A stretch of 64,000 nt of DNA from Oreocharis arfaki (GCA_013398015.1 VZRR01002856.1:620001-684000); one strand, 5' to 3'; numbered from the stretch's first letter, positions 48,701 to 58,214 are shown. The notes: generated by a model not told the origin, from the letters alone. Made by a program: numbers and translations.

Positions 48701-50114
48701 GATCATGATGAAATGGAAGTTAGCAAGCTATCAAAATGACTGGTAACATTTTTGATGACTACTGAAATAGAGGGTTGAAGGGCTGTCTCAAGTAACAAAT
48801 TTAAGACTTGATCAGCGGCAGTAGCTAAATACTGACACCTAGTGCCTAAATGATGTGACTACAACCAGGTAAACAAGTCTACATTCACCGTTAGAATTTC
48901 CATCCAGCTTAAACGTAGTGAGGAACAAGCAGGAGTCAAAATTGTGGCTCAAAGTCACTCCAAGCAACTTACATAAAAGATTTTTGCGTTTCTAATTAGA
49001 TGAGCTGTGGTGTTGCTATACGGGCAGACCTGAGTTCTTGTTAGAGCTGTTATGTGATTATAGCAGTATGTCTCTCTTTTAGAGCCACCAAAGCCTACTC
49101 CTCGGCAAAGTGCACTGCCAGCTGATGGCCTGTTTGAAAGTCAAGATAAAACAGACCCTTTCAGTCCCTCATCTGTAAGTACTAAAAAAACCCCCAAACA
49201 AACAAAAAAACCCAAACAAACAAAAAAAAAACCCACAAACCAAAAAAGAATACACCAAACCCCCCAAATGACAGCACCATCACCAAAAATCCATCAAAAA
49301 CCTTTCTTTCTACTTAATAACTGGGGTGCCTAGGTTTGAGCAGTAGCTTAGTTCTGGGTTTAGAGGCCGTACAACAAAACTCCTTTGCATCTTTGAGGCT
49401 AATATGTAATCTAGTAGAGGGTGTTTGTTGCAAGAAGGCTAACAAAGTATTATTCCCTTTAACTTGACTCCACAACCAGTTTCCCAAACTGCAAAGACTA
49501 GCAGAAAGTTCTTTAGTACTGGGACCTTCTACAAAAGAGGATCAAATAATGCAGCTGCAGAAATATTCCACTTTGGTTATATATAACCCTCTTTAGAGCA
49601 GACTGAGCACTGTGGATTGTGCAGCTCTCTGGCTGAACAAATGGGAGGTTCCATGTTCAGGACCCTGTGGGTGAAGAAGTGTCTTCACCAGATCACTCCA
49701 TTTGGAACACATCACTTGAAGCCCTCAGTGGAAATTCTGGACCAGTTCCAGAGTGCTGACTTAAGATTTCTAATTTGACTGAAAGATATCTCGTCCTGAC
49801 TCCACTGGCTCCAAAGGAGTGTTCAGTAGCAAACATGGTTTTCTGAAAAATACCTTGCCTTGGACTAGCATAACTGCTAACACAGCTTAGAGCCCCCTTC
49901 TTTTTTTGAAGCAGTACAGTAAATGCATATTTAGCAGGAGTTCTGAAGTATTCTTTCCAGGTGTTTGGAACAGGAAGTAGCTCATAGAGCCATGCAGAAT
50001 AAATCTGGTGAAAAGTGGAAATCCACTAACAGCTTATTTCTCTTTCCTTAGAAGGAATCTCAGAAATCACCTTCTGGTCCTTTTGGTGATCATTTTGGCA
50101 ACCCGTTTGCATAG
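39628..50114 (+). CDS. DAB2: DAB2, disabled homolog 2 clathrin adaptor (whole coding span)
   Basis: Cytosolic endocytic adaptor. In the known family the N-terminal PTB domain binds NPxY tails of LDL-receptor-family cargo and PI(4,5)P2, and the C-terminal part recruits clathrin, AP-2, EH- and SH3-domain proteins and myosin VI. Thirteen coding exons join in continuous phase, giving 716 aa if exon 12 ends at 48638 (human protein 770 aa). Visible parts are a basic KKEKKK at residues 26-31, the PTB domain at about 45-180, a clathrin box LVDFN at 235-239, DPF motifs at 290 and 295, proline-rich PPQPPPR and PAVPAR sites, and a C-terminal NPFA. Identity with human DAB2 is high and collinear through the PTB exons. 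The odd feature is exon 12, where the myosin VI-binding segment is frameshifted or skipped. Coding exons are listed separately; introns between them are 0.2-2 kb. Confidence 0.97.
39722..40914 (+). other. DAB2: DAB2 intron 2
   Basis: Noncoding GT-AG intron. Its last 130 bases carry an AC-rich simple repeat (40783-40866) ending about 48 bases before the exon 3 acceptor. Confidence 0.9.
40783..40866 (+). repeat. A/C-rich simple repeat (CAAA-type)
   Basis: The tract consists of runs of A broken by CC and CAAA words, with almost no G or T. It is in the sense orientation of DAB2 just before the exon 3 acceptor. CA-rich RNA can bind hnRNP L, so an effect on splicing is possible but not shown. Confidence 0.9.
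40915..41054 (+). CDS. DAB2: DAB2 exon 3 (start of PTB domain)
   Basis: The acceptor is TCTGTCTCCAG|GGCC and the donor GAAG|GTAAGG. The 140 bp encode residues 32-78, including LLARFKGDGVKYKAKLIGID and ending DSMMKLK. This is the first strand and helix of the PTB/PID domain and is nearly identical to the human sequence. Confidence 0.98.
41694..41792 (+). CDS. DAB2: DAB2 exon 4 (PTB domain)
   Basis: Exon of 99 bp, phase 0 to phase 0, residues 79-111. It includes GMAAAARSQGQHKQKIWVNI and ends IIDEKTG. Acceptor CTCTTTAG|GGAATG, donor TGGG|GTAAGA. The only notable change from human here is MAAAARS for MAAAGRS. Confidence 0.98.
42105..42236 (+). CDS. DAB2: DAB2 exon 5 (PTB domain)
   Basis: Exon of 132 bp, phase 0 to 0, residues 112-155, beginning VIEHEHPVNKISFIARDVTD and ending FAIKTAQQ. 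It holds the PTB strands that form the NPxY-binding groove in the family. Donor CAG|GTATGG. Confidence 0.98.
42237..44215 (+). other. DAB2: DAB2 intron 5
   Basis: A 2-kb intron, the longest after intron 1. No repeat, RNA gene or second gene was recognised. The open frames on either strand are short and unrelated to DAB2. Confidence 0.85.
44216..44299 (+). CDS. DAB2: DAB2 exon 6 (end of PTB domain)
   Basis: Exon of 84 bp, phase 0 to 0, residues 156-183. It encodes AEPLVSDLKDLFQLIYNMKK, the long C-terminal helix of the PTB domain, then an acidic/basic EEEEKKK tail. Acceptor CTTTTCCAG, donor AAG|GTGAGT. Confidence 0.98.
44538..44561 (+). CDS. DAB2: DAB2 micro-exon 7
   Basis: A 24-base exon encoding SEEASKTE (residues 184-191), matching EEASKAVE of human. 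Acceptor TCTTTAG|AGT, donor GAG|GTAGGT. It is phase-symmetric, so skipping would keep the frame. Confidence 0.93.
44835..44882 (+). CDS. DAB2: DAB2 small exon 8
   Basis: A 48-base, phase-symmetric exon encoding NGGEALPADQADKMKL (residues 192-207), aligned with human NGSEALMILDDQTNKLK. Acceptor CTATTACAG, donor CTG|GTAGGT. Confidence 0.95.
45061..45123 (+). CDS. DAB2: DAB2 exon 9
   Basis: A 63-base, phase-symmetric exon encoding GVDQMDLFGDMSTPPDMSSP (residues 208-228, last T), almost identical to human. Acceptor GGCTTCAAG, donor ACA|GTAAGT. Confidence 0.97.
45124..45925 (+). other. DAB2: DAB2 intron 9
   Basis: About 0.8 kb, GT-AG, nothing recognisable inside. It precedes the large exon that is alternatively spliced in mammals. 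Confidence 0.9.
45926..46555 (+). CDS. DAB2: DAB2 exon 10, large clathrin/AP-2-binding exon
   Basis: A 630-base, phase-symmetric exon (residues 229-438). It begins EAKEILLVDFNSEIE, where LVDFN corresponds to the human clathrin box LVDLN. DPF motifs in PNPDPFSDDPF (about 290-297) are AP-2 alpha-appendage ligands in the family. The exon ends KPGRGRRSVK|GTGAAC. In human the p67 isoform lacks residues 230-447, which is this exon. Because the bird exon is also a multiple of three in phase 0, the same p96/p67 choice is structurally possible here. The open frame continues 48 codons into the intron but has no homology there. Confidence 0.97.
46556..47384 (+). other. DAB2: DAB2 intron 10
   Basis: About 0.8 kb, GT-AG, no further feature recognised. 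Confidence 0.9.
47385..47538 (+). CDS. DAB2: DAB2 exon 11
   Basis: A 154-base exon, phase 0 to phase 1 (residues 439-489 plus one base). It holds SNDLFSSDFF and SPLDLFKTS, matching human NDLLASDIF and NPLDLFKTS. It is serine/threonine-rich and predicted disordered. Acceptor TTTCTAG|ACT, donor CTAG|GTTAGT. Confidence 0.94.
47539..48110 (+). other. DAB2: DAB2 intron 11
   Basis: About 0.57 kb, GT-AG; nothing recognised inside. Confidence 0.9.
48111..48638 (+). CDS. DAB2: DAB2 exon 12 (short form)
   Basis: Starts after CTCCTTGCAG in phase 1 and encodes residues 490-665 plus one base. It includes PPQPPPR (an SH3-type ligand), the conserved ALDPLGDKEMKDVKEMFKDF block and PAVPAR. Ending at TCAG|GTGATT gives phase 1 and joins exactly to exon 13, restoring the human-like EPPKP junction. 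The donor is weak at positions +4 to +6. The open frame runs on to a TGA at 48737-48739, through sequence homologous to the human myosin VI-binding segment. A second donor at 48742/48743 (ACTG|GTAACA) matches the likely ancestral exon end but is out of phase here. Confidence 0.8.
48639..48742 (+). pseudogene. DAB2: Degraded or mis-sequenced extension of DAB2 exon 12
   Basis: In the exon 12 frame this reads GDSGVFSLCFSSKAGIS then a DHDEMEVSKLSK tail and stop. It aligns with human SSAFSSYFNSKVGIPQ and NADHDDFDANQLLNKIN, the segment reported to bind myosin VI. The length differs from the human by a number not divisible by three; the shift is near the AAAA run at 48734-48737. The donor ACTG|GTAACA follows at 48742/48743. 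If used as coding sequence it would end the protein at about 698 aa, without exons 13-14. Confidence 0.7.
49083..49174 (+). CDS. DAB2: DAB2 exon 13
   Basis: A 92-base exon, phase 1 to phase 0, residues 666-696. It begins EPPKPTPRQSALP (human EPPKPAPRQVSLP), a proline-rich SH3 ligand, and ends DKTDPFSPSS. Acceptor CTCTTTTAG, donor TCT|GTAAGT. The part after it is shorter than in human. Confidence 0.95.
49175..50051 (+). other. DAB2: DAB2 intron 13
   Basis: About 0.88 kb, beginning with an AC-rich simple repeat (49184-49268) directly after the donor. Nothing else recognised. Confidence 0.9.
49184..49268 (+). repeat. A/C-rich simple repeat after exon 13
   Basis: Runs of A with CCC and CAAA words, starting nine bases into intron 13. 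Similar in composition and sense orientation to the tract before exon 3. Confidence 0.9.
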
Positions 50115-50119
50115 ATCAG
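50052..50119 (+). CDS. DAB2: DAB2 exon 14, C-terminus and stop
   Basis: Encodes KESQKSPSGPFGDHFGNPFA (residues 697-716) and TAG at 50112-50114. The terminal GNPFA matches human exactly; NPF is an EH-domain ligand. The exon ends five bases after the stop at ATCAG|GTAAGT, so the last intron lies in the 3' UTR, too close to the stop to trigger nonsense-mediated decay. Confidence 0.97.
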
Positions 50120-50882
50120 GTAAGTCTTCCACTAATAAACCAGCCTACTTCATCCTCTGAAATTTATTGAGGAAATGTTTGGTAAAGAGATAGACAGCTA
50201 AGAACTGCAGTAGCTTAACACTAATGCTCTCTGAAGTATGGCAAATGGTGCTTGAAAGAACTTCTGCTAGAGTACTTCTATCAGACTTGTACATAGCTGT
50301 ATTCTGTCTAAGCCTAGCCAGCTTCACTTTCTTAGAAACAGAGCCTTTATTCTTCCACAGACTTAAATCTCAAGCCTGCAAAAGATCTAGATTTCCTTTC
50401 CTTGAGGAAAATTAATGACTAAATATGTGCTGCAGAACTCAGAGGGGCTGTCTTTAATACCTTCAGATATCTGTGGGAGAGTGCTAGCATAGAGTGCCTT
50501 GTATACAGCATTTGACTTCAGCTTTCTGAAGTTTAATCGCCTCAACAATTGCAGTTTTGGACTCTGGGTAAATTGGAGCAAAACTAGAATAAGGTTGTTA
50601 GACTCTTAGTCTGATTTTTAATCAAAAGCTGTGATAAGAGCTTTTGTTGCTAGAAACTAATGTAGTTTAAAATTTCATACCATTGACTGGCAAGCATGAT
50701 CTGTTGATCCAGTAGATCTTCTTCTGTAATACCTTTGAGCCTTCCCCTGAAACACTGTTTAGCTTCTGACAGAAGACAGGTATTGGCATTCATGGCTTTA
50801 GTTTTGTTCTCAGTGGCTCTGTTTAAGCAATAAAGCCATAACTTAGAACCATCCTAACACTAATTCCTTTCCATCACACTAG
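50120..50882 (+). other. DAB2: DAB2 3' UTR intron
   Basis: A 763-base GT-AG intron within the 3' UTR, ending CACACTAG. It contains an AATAAA at 50829-50834, which could allow a short alternative 3' end if the intron is retained. Confidence 0.8.
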
Positions 50883-52310
50883 GCGTAACCAGAAAAGGAC
50901 AAATGGAATAACTGGACCTCTTCTCAACGTGATTTTTCTATGTTTCACTATGCTGTCTGCTATTCTTGCTGTTGTTTCATGACGTCTGCAATCTAAAACA
51001 TATCCACATGGATTGAAGCATGGACCCTCAAAGAACATGCTGTGAAGATGATAATTCAGGGCAAAGCAAATGGGGATATTGACTCACGCTGAAAACCCAA
51101 ATTCAAATTGGTGGATGTTACCTTTACTTTAGTTCTTTGCACTGCTCTACAGAGAGGTTGGCAGCACTGAGTAACATGTCTTGTACCATTTCCCTTCACA
51201 TAGCACTTACTGTCCCAAAATAGAGGAACTTAATGTACCTAGGGAAGAGGTGTTGCCTTTGCATAAGGGTATTGAATTAGTAGCTAACACTCCACACCTT
51301 AAACAACTAGGTCAGTTGCCCACTACGACAGCAGCAGCCAGTTGTAAAGTTAAGTGGATGCTACTCAGTTCTAATTGGTGACTGGACAGATGACTTGGTC
51401 TCTTAGCTGCAAAAATGTAACTAAGTGTAGAGGAAAAGAATCTAATATTAGTCTATTTAACTAAAAGTAAAAGTATCATTCTGCCATAAATGTGTCATTA
51501 AGGGACTGCGGGGTCTGTAACAGCACTGCTGAAGCCCTGAGTACTAGAGGCCTACACTGTAAGCTGAAAAACTTCTTGCAGAACATTTAGGTAGTTGTGG
51601 ACACTAACTGTTGTCTTGGTGCTAATATGGCATTTTTCAGGGAGGGAAATCTACTAGGATTACTTTTCTATTAAGGTGGCTTGGCAGACAAATGGAACAA
51701 GTAGGTAAGGTTCATGCTTATATCTCAGTGAATCCCTGATGTGCTCAGTTTGAGTTGTCACATGGTGTGGTGGGGTATGTTTCCAGCATGTTAGAAAACA
51801 AAACCACCATAATGGCTTTTCTCCATGCCTAGGCTCCTTGTGAACAGATGCACCACCTCTGTGCCATTAATGTGAGGTAGTACTCTATCTCTTGAAAAGC
51901 ATGCCTTTTCTCAAGAGCCTCTTTGCTAACAGATTTTTGAACCTGTTACAACTGCCTGTAACAGCGTTCTTGGCCAGTGGTGATGACTGACGTGTCAGAA
52001 GTTTTTCTGTTAATGCTAAGTATAAACTTGAAATGTTATTGTTAAATCAAATGCCTAAGCTGTTGCTAAACTGGAGAGCTAAGAAAGTCAACTTGAATAC
52101 AGCCTTAGTAGCTAATTCAGCCAGTCATGCAATTAGTCTTGTATACAAACTTCTCTTGCACTTTCTGTAATGCAAAAGAAAAAGAAAATTAAAAATGAAA
52201 TCACGAATTTAAGTATTTGTCTCAAACTGGAAATGTAGAAACTTATTGATGTTACACTGTTATATAAAACTGTAGTATCTGTTGCTTAACGACATTAAAA
52301 AGAAGCAACT
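50883..52310 (+). other. DAB2: DAB2 last exon, 3' UTR
   Basis: Begins after the acceptor at 50881-50882. No coding content. The 3' limit is approximate, placed after the ATTAAA at 52294-52299; another AATAAA lies at 52787-52792. Confidence 0.65.
52294..52299 (+). terminator. DAB2: Candidate DAB2 polyadenylation signal (ATTAAA)
   Basis: ATTAAA followed within 45 bases by T/G-rich sequence (GTGTGGCTCTTGATTCTGTCC). An alternative AATAAA is at 52787-52792, and an ATTAAA-type word at about 52189. Confidence 0.5.
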
Positions 52311-54882
52311 CTTCATACCAAATGAACATCAGTGTGGCTCTTGATTCTGTCCTCTGTAACTCAATCTTGTGGTCTAGTTAACATTAGGAGTTCAAAGCCT
52401 GCTAAGAATCATCCCTCACAGGTTCTGTAGCTGTCTGACGGCAAAGTGTGTTTCTGTAACTTCTTTCCCTGGACCTGTTTGAAAAATGCTGTGCCATATT
52501 AGAAAAATAAAATCTCCAACTGATTTAGTAAGAACTGTCACTAGAACTTTGTCCCTTAGGCTGCTCAGCCTGAGCTGCTTGCTGCTAAAGATGCTTCTTT
52601 CTTCTTTCTGCAGGACCATGGGAGCTGGGTACTTACATTGCATTGCACTCACAAGTTTCAATACACAAGTTGTGTATTCTAGCTTTTAGGACATCTAAAC
52701 AGATGCTGGGAAATCTCAATTAGAACATGTTCTCATGTTTGGAAGAAATTGCATAACTCCTTTAACAGAGATAGCTAAAAAAAAACAATAAATCCATTAG
52801 TAAGCTGCTGTTTTAGACTATTCTGCTTATTTCTAATATTGTTTAGTGGTTAAGGGATTGAAAACAACTTATTGCAAGGGATTTGTTATCCAGCTTGAAA
52901 TATAGGTTAAAGGGTTTACAAAGTCACAGTTTTTTGGGGCTTTTTAATCTTCTTGACTGCATGGCACCATGTAATTTAGTATTAAAACTAAGAGGAAAAT
53001 TGACTGTCTTAATGCCCATAAGAAGGAATATATTTACCAGTGTTTGAGTTAAGGGTTTAAATCACTGCTGGTCAGTCCTAGATTTTGCAATGGCTGTCAG
53101 GATGATCACTCAGAGCTTGGTAGCAGGACCTCTTGCAAGCTGACCAAAGACGCTTGCTGGTCTGCTAGCTAACTTTAGCTGTCTGTAAACAGACAGCTGT
53201 TTACTCTGAGTCTCTGTCTTAAAGAACCATGAACTGTGATAGTATGATGAAACAATACAATATTACAAGTGTCTGTGTCTTGCATTCTTGCCTAATGAAT
53301 GAGTTTGTCACTGGACTCATCAAGCTGTACTGAGGCTGCAGCAGATGAAAGTTCCTCTAAATGAAATAATCCCAAATCAAGGCTTGAATGGGGGGAAAAA
53401 ATTTGCCTGTCTTACTTTACACACTTCCCTCACCCTGCCACAAAAAGCAGAAAACAGAAAAAAATAAAAGTACTTTCATTGTTTTTTCAATTACCCATGG
53501 TAATTTGGAATATCTTTACCCTGGATGATTATTCTAAGATTGCATCCAGATATGTAATTCTTAACAGCTAAACAGCAGGTTATTTATGAGTGACTTCTGT
53601 CTTGTGACTGTGTCCAACACATGATGCCTTAAATCTGGATTACAGCAAACTACTGCAAAGGAATGCCCTTCTAAAGAGCTTGTGGTTTGGGTTTTTGTGA
53701 CAGAGTGAAAGCTAGATGAGTTTTAGTCTCATTCAAACCCACAAAAAATAGTGTGTTGTTGTTTTATATTGGCTGGGGGAGGAATAAAAAAAGAATCTTG
53801 GGACTTTTGTCCTCCAGTACTCCAAATGAGGATTCCAAAGCTGTTATACACTGAACTTGCTTTTGTAAACAGCTCTGCTTTAGGAACGATTTGTTCTTTA
53901 GATGAGTCACGCTTATGACAGCTTTTTTACTAGGCAGTTAATAGTTCTCTTAATTCAATGCATAGTCTTTCCCATATTCAAAAGGTACTGTTAAACACAA
54001 TTGGTTTATTTTTAACTTTGTAAGTGCTTCACAGTATTTCCCCATTCAGGGAAAAAGCGGAATTTTCTGAAAAGTGGACTTTAGAGCACTTACAGTAAGG
54101 CAGTTTGGGCCAGTTACTGGCATTCTTCAGTACACACTGCTTTCTATTTGTTCTCTTGGTAATAAATAACAAAGGAACAAATAAATAAATTACAAATTCA
54201 GTCATGACAATTCTAGTCTGTTCACCTTCGAAATGAGAATCATGCATGTTATCCTGCAGCTTCTAGCCATACTATGCAATGCAGAGGCGGTTGCCTCACT
54301 TCGGGGGGAAATCAGAAGGTAAGTGTTCTTTGTCTTCTGCAGCTGTCCCCACTGTTTTGTTTCTCTAACACAGAACTTAAACATGCAGTGTGGGCATTTC
54401 TTATGCTACCTTGCTCAGATATCCTATGAAAAAGAAAACTACTTCTTGCTGTATTTTGAGGAGTCAGATAGCAATGGTTTATCTATTTATTTTGGGTATA
54501 TTTGACACAAGAAAGGTGACTGATAGTAGTGGAAGTCACATTTTTGGATGCAAGTAAAGCTCGGGTACCTTTTTTCTGTAGCATACTGAGTGTGAAAATA
54601 CCTAGTCTCAATCTACTTCTTTCTGACGATGCACGATTTTATGCTGACAGTACTTCTCTTAATATTAAAAGTCTCCTAGAATGCCTATTCCTAACCTCAG
54701 GAAACACAGCCTTTGTGTTTTCACTGCAACTATCACTAAGAGGACAACGAAAGCCTAGTCCCTACCAAACGATCATGTGAAAACAGTTAAAGACCTACTC
54801 TACCAGAAATGTCTATGTGTCATTTACAAGAATGGTCAAAACTTAGTGATGAAAAACTGTGAGCCTTATAGTAGATATATGT
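52311..54882. other. DAB2-C9 intergenic DNA
   Basis: No gene seen. Contains a second polyadenylation-type hexamer (52787) and a short hairpin with forkhead-type motifs (53177-53204). It ends at the first CR1 copy. Confidence 0.6.
53177..53198 (+). repeat. Perfect 9-bp inverted repeat with FOX motif
   Basis: AGCTGTCTG-TAAA-CAGACAGCT is a perfect stem of nine pairs with a four-base loop. It contains TGTAAACA, and TGTTTAC follows in reverse orientation at 53198-53204. Both are forkhead-type core sequences. Confidence 0.8.
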
Positions 54883-55324
54883 TGAAGCCAGCCCAGAGGA
54901 AGCCACAAAGTTGATAAGAAGACAGAAGCACCTCCCCTACAACAACAGACTGAAGCTGTGGCTGTTCAGCCTGGAGAAGAGAAGGTTATGTAGAGACATC
55001 ATGGTCTCCAGATGTTTCAGTATCTGAAGATGCCTACAGGGAACCTGGAGAGGTACTCTTCATCCGGAACTGTAGTGGTAGGATGAGGAGTAATGAGTGC
55101 ACTGTGAACAAGGGGAGATTTAGGTTAGGTATTAGGAAGGAGTTCTTTACTTTGGGGGTAGTGAGACACTGAGCAGGTTGCCGTGGGAGGCTGTGGATTA
55201 CCAGCCCTGGGAGTGTTCACAGCCAGGTCGGGTAAGACTTGAGCAACCTCGTCTAGTGGGAGGTGTCCCTGCACATGGCAGAGGGTTAGGGACAAGATGA
55301 TCTTGAAGGCCCCAGCTGTGCATA
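54883..55324 (+). mobile_element. CR1 LINE 3' fragment, + orientation
   Basis: Matches the 3' part of avian CR1 as remembered: CAGCCTGGAGAAGAGAAGG, later GATTTAGGTTAGGTATTAGG, AGGAGTTCTTTAC, CAGGTTGCCGTGGGAGG and ending AGATGATCTTGAAGG. It is 5'-truncated, and the usual 3'-terminal ATTCTATG repeats are missing. Many substitutions and stops mean it is inactive. Confidence 0.92.
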
Positions 55325-56437
55325 GGCACACCTTTCACTAGACCAGGCTGCCCAGAGCCCCATCCAGCCTGGCTTTAAATACTTCCATGGACAGGGCATC
55401 CACAACTCACCTGGACAAGCTGTGCCAATGCCTCACTACCCTCACAACAAAGAACTTCCTCCTAATATCTAATCTAAACCTACTCTCTTTTAATCCATTC
55501 CCCCTCATCCAGTCACTCCATGCTCTGATAAAAAGCCCCTCTGCATCTTTCTTGCAGGCTCCATTCAGGCATAGGATGTCTGCAGTGAGGTCACCCGTAA
55601 GCTGCCTCCAGGCTGAACAATCCCAGTTTTCTCACCCTTTCCTCACAGGAGAGGTGCTCCATCCCTCTCATCATCTTAGTGGCTTCCCCTGGACTCTCTG
55701 ACAGGTCTATGTCTTTCCTGTCCAGAGGATCCCAGAGCTCCAGGTGGGTCTCAGCAGAGCAGAGCAGAGGGGCAGAATCCCCTCCCTCCCCTGCTGCCCA
55801 CAGGGCTCTTGGTGCAGCCCAGGACACGTTTGGCTCTCTGGGCTGTGAGTGCTCATGGCCGGGTCATGTCCAGCCTCTCACCCACCAGCACCCCCAAGTC
55901 CTTCTGGGCAGGGCTGCTCTCGGTCTGTTCATGCCCAGCCTGTGCTGATACCAGGGGTTGTCCCAGCCCAGGTGCAGCACCAGCACTTGGCCTTGTTACA
56001 CCTCATCAGATTCACGTGGGCCACTTCTTGAGTTTGTCCAGGTCCCTCTGGATGGCATCCCGTTCTGCAGGTGTGCCAACGGCACCACTCAGCTTGGTGT
56101 CATCTGCAAATTTGCTGAAGGGGCACTCAATTTCTTTGTCTATGTCATTAATGAAGATATTAAATACCACTGGTCCCAGTACAGACCCCTGAGGGACACG
56201 TCTTGTCACTGATGTCCACTGGGACTCTGAGCCATTGACCATTAACCTCTGGATGTGACCATCCAACCACTTTCTTATCCATCTATGAGTATGGAATTGA
56301 ATCCATCACTCTCCAATTCAGAGAGAAGAATTTTTGTGGGGGACCATGTCGAAGGCTGTACAGAAGTCCATATAAATTACATCTGCAGCCCTTGTCTTGT
56401 CCGCTGATGGAGCCATCCCATCATACATTGGTCAGGC
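55325..56437 (-). mobile_element. CR1 LINE fragment, - orientation, with reverse-transcriptase remnant
   Basis: On the minus strand 56266-56012 encodes VPQGSVLGPVVFNIF followed by INDID and FADDTKLSG, the reverse-transcriptase palm motifs of CR1 ORF2 (F/YADD). Positions 55827-55591 encode ATKMMRGMEHLSCEER and KLGLFSLE, the C-terminal ORF2 block. The copy is 5'-truncated near 56437 and its reading frame is broken, so it is inactive. Its 3' end abuts the 3' end of the + copy, so the two lie tail to tail. Confidence 0.95.
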
Positions 56438-58214
56438 CCTTGCTCCTTATGTTTTGGTAGTTATTATTACTTTAACATTCAGATCCAATTAAAACACAGG
56501 TTTAGTATGTTCAGTTAGAAACCACACAGACAAAAGACATGATTATTAGAGAGAATCCATAGCAGGAAACATTGGCCAGCAGCTTAGAGTCTGCAGGATA
56601 CGAAAGGTTATGCAGCTTGAAGATGGTGCTAGCAACTACAGCTGGCAAAGTATGCTCTCATGTGATGCTATCATGTCTTTAAATTCAAGACAGATATGCC
56701 TTATTTCTTGGTCAGTGATAATTATCAAATCAAGACTTTTTTTGAGTCATCCATTTTGTAACCAAAGTCAACAGCGCCCTATTCTGAAATATGACACAAC
56801 AGCAAATCACCAGAGCTGTGTGCCCTGAGGGTGTATAGAGTGTACTGTGCAATCCAAGACAAGGTGCAAACAGTTCTGTATACTGATTGTGAAACAGCTT
56901 TTGCTTTCCAAAGAGTACTCTTCTGTCCCTCAAATCTCTCAACGAACGATAGCAGAGAAGGTATTTTGATTTCCGTGCCTGTCTCTGAAGTTCATGCTCT
57001 CAACTGTCACCTTCAGTGATGTTCTTCAGTAGCTGAACTGCTTGTCCCTCCTCTCCTATTTAAATTGTGTGACTTAGTATATGTTTCAATGTGGTTTTTC
57101 AGAAACACTTTTTCTTCAAATTTAATGTGGAAATTAAAAGTTTGCAAATGTTTGTAGTATCTTGGTTCTTCTAAACAATGTTGTTGAATATATGTGCCTT
57201 CAAATTCCCAGATAATCTGAATAGTGAATAAAATAGTGGTGTTTCAGACTTTATGAATCATTTGCAATGAGATTGTTCTGATTTTTTATTTTTTTTTAAT
57301 TTTTATTTCTCTAACCTCAAGTAAATTCAAAACCTTAAAGCTGGATCTGCAGCAAATCATGTGAACCTCATACAGTATGCTGGAGAAGACCTACGGGCGT
57401 ATGCACATCACTCAACAAATATTCTTGCAGAAATTGCTAAATTGAGATTATCATAAAATGATAGAATCACTTAGGTTGCCACCCAAAAGTCAGTCAGTGA
57501 TTACCATAAGCCCTGGTTTGTAGACAGCTGATGGCAAGATTTCCATTTACATTGCAAACCTCAACTCAGTCTTTTCTGCCTGTGATTTTTCACTCTAAAT
57601 AATGACTTACGACAACTTCTGGGAGAATCTTTAGGACCTGAAGTAGTTTGAGTCTGCTTCTTTAGGCACGTGGCTGCTTTCCATGATTAATTCTTATTGC
57701 CTGTAATGGTTTTTGGCTCTATTTTTTACAGTAATTTAAAAGTTCAGAAATATATTTCAATACAAATTTGTCTAACATCAGAATACTTGGTAACTGCTAG
57801 GAATAAGATAAATATCTGCTTTCAGAAATCCCATTAGATGCCTCAATATATCTTACAGGTCTAGCATCTAAGGGTTCTCACTCCTACTATCTTTAAGGAC
57901 AATCTGTCAGTCTCCAAGATGCAAGAACAGATGTTGTTGCTAGACGTTTGCAGCCCTCCATCACTAAGGAGATGGAAAGACATGCTGCAGATACAGTGAG
58001 GAACAAGCTGATTCTCATGCATTTGCCAGAGCAGTACATCTTAATTTTTCCCCACTGCTGATGTTACTATCATGCAGAGTGGCGGGAAAATACTTCATAG
58101 GAAACTGTACAGGAACTTTCCAAGAGTTGCTTGCTTAGTATGACTTATCTGTAAGATGAGCTAATTACAGATGGAAGCGTTGTTTTTGAAGAGGCTACAT
58201 CAAATTTCAAATAC
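56438..58214. other. Intergenic DNA
   Basis: No gene seen. Around 57451-57478 the words TCATAAAATGATAGAATCAC and TTAGGTT resemble the 3'-terminal repeats of a minus-orientation CR1, perhaps a tiny relic. A T-rich run lies at 57283-57307. Confidence 0.5.

Noticed and set aside
55387..56212. Plus-strand open frames across the CR1 region
   Set aside because: They are antisense shadows of the minus-orientation CR1 ORF2 remnant.
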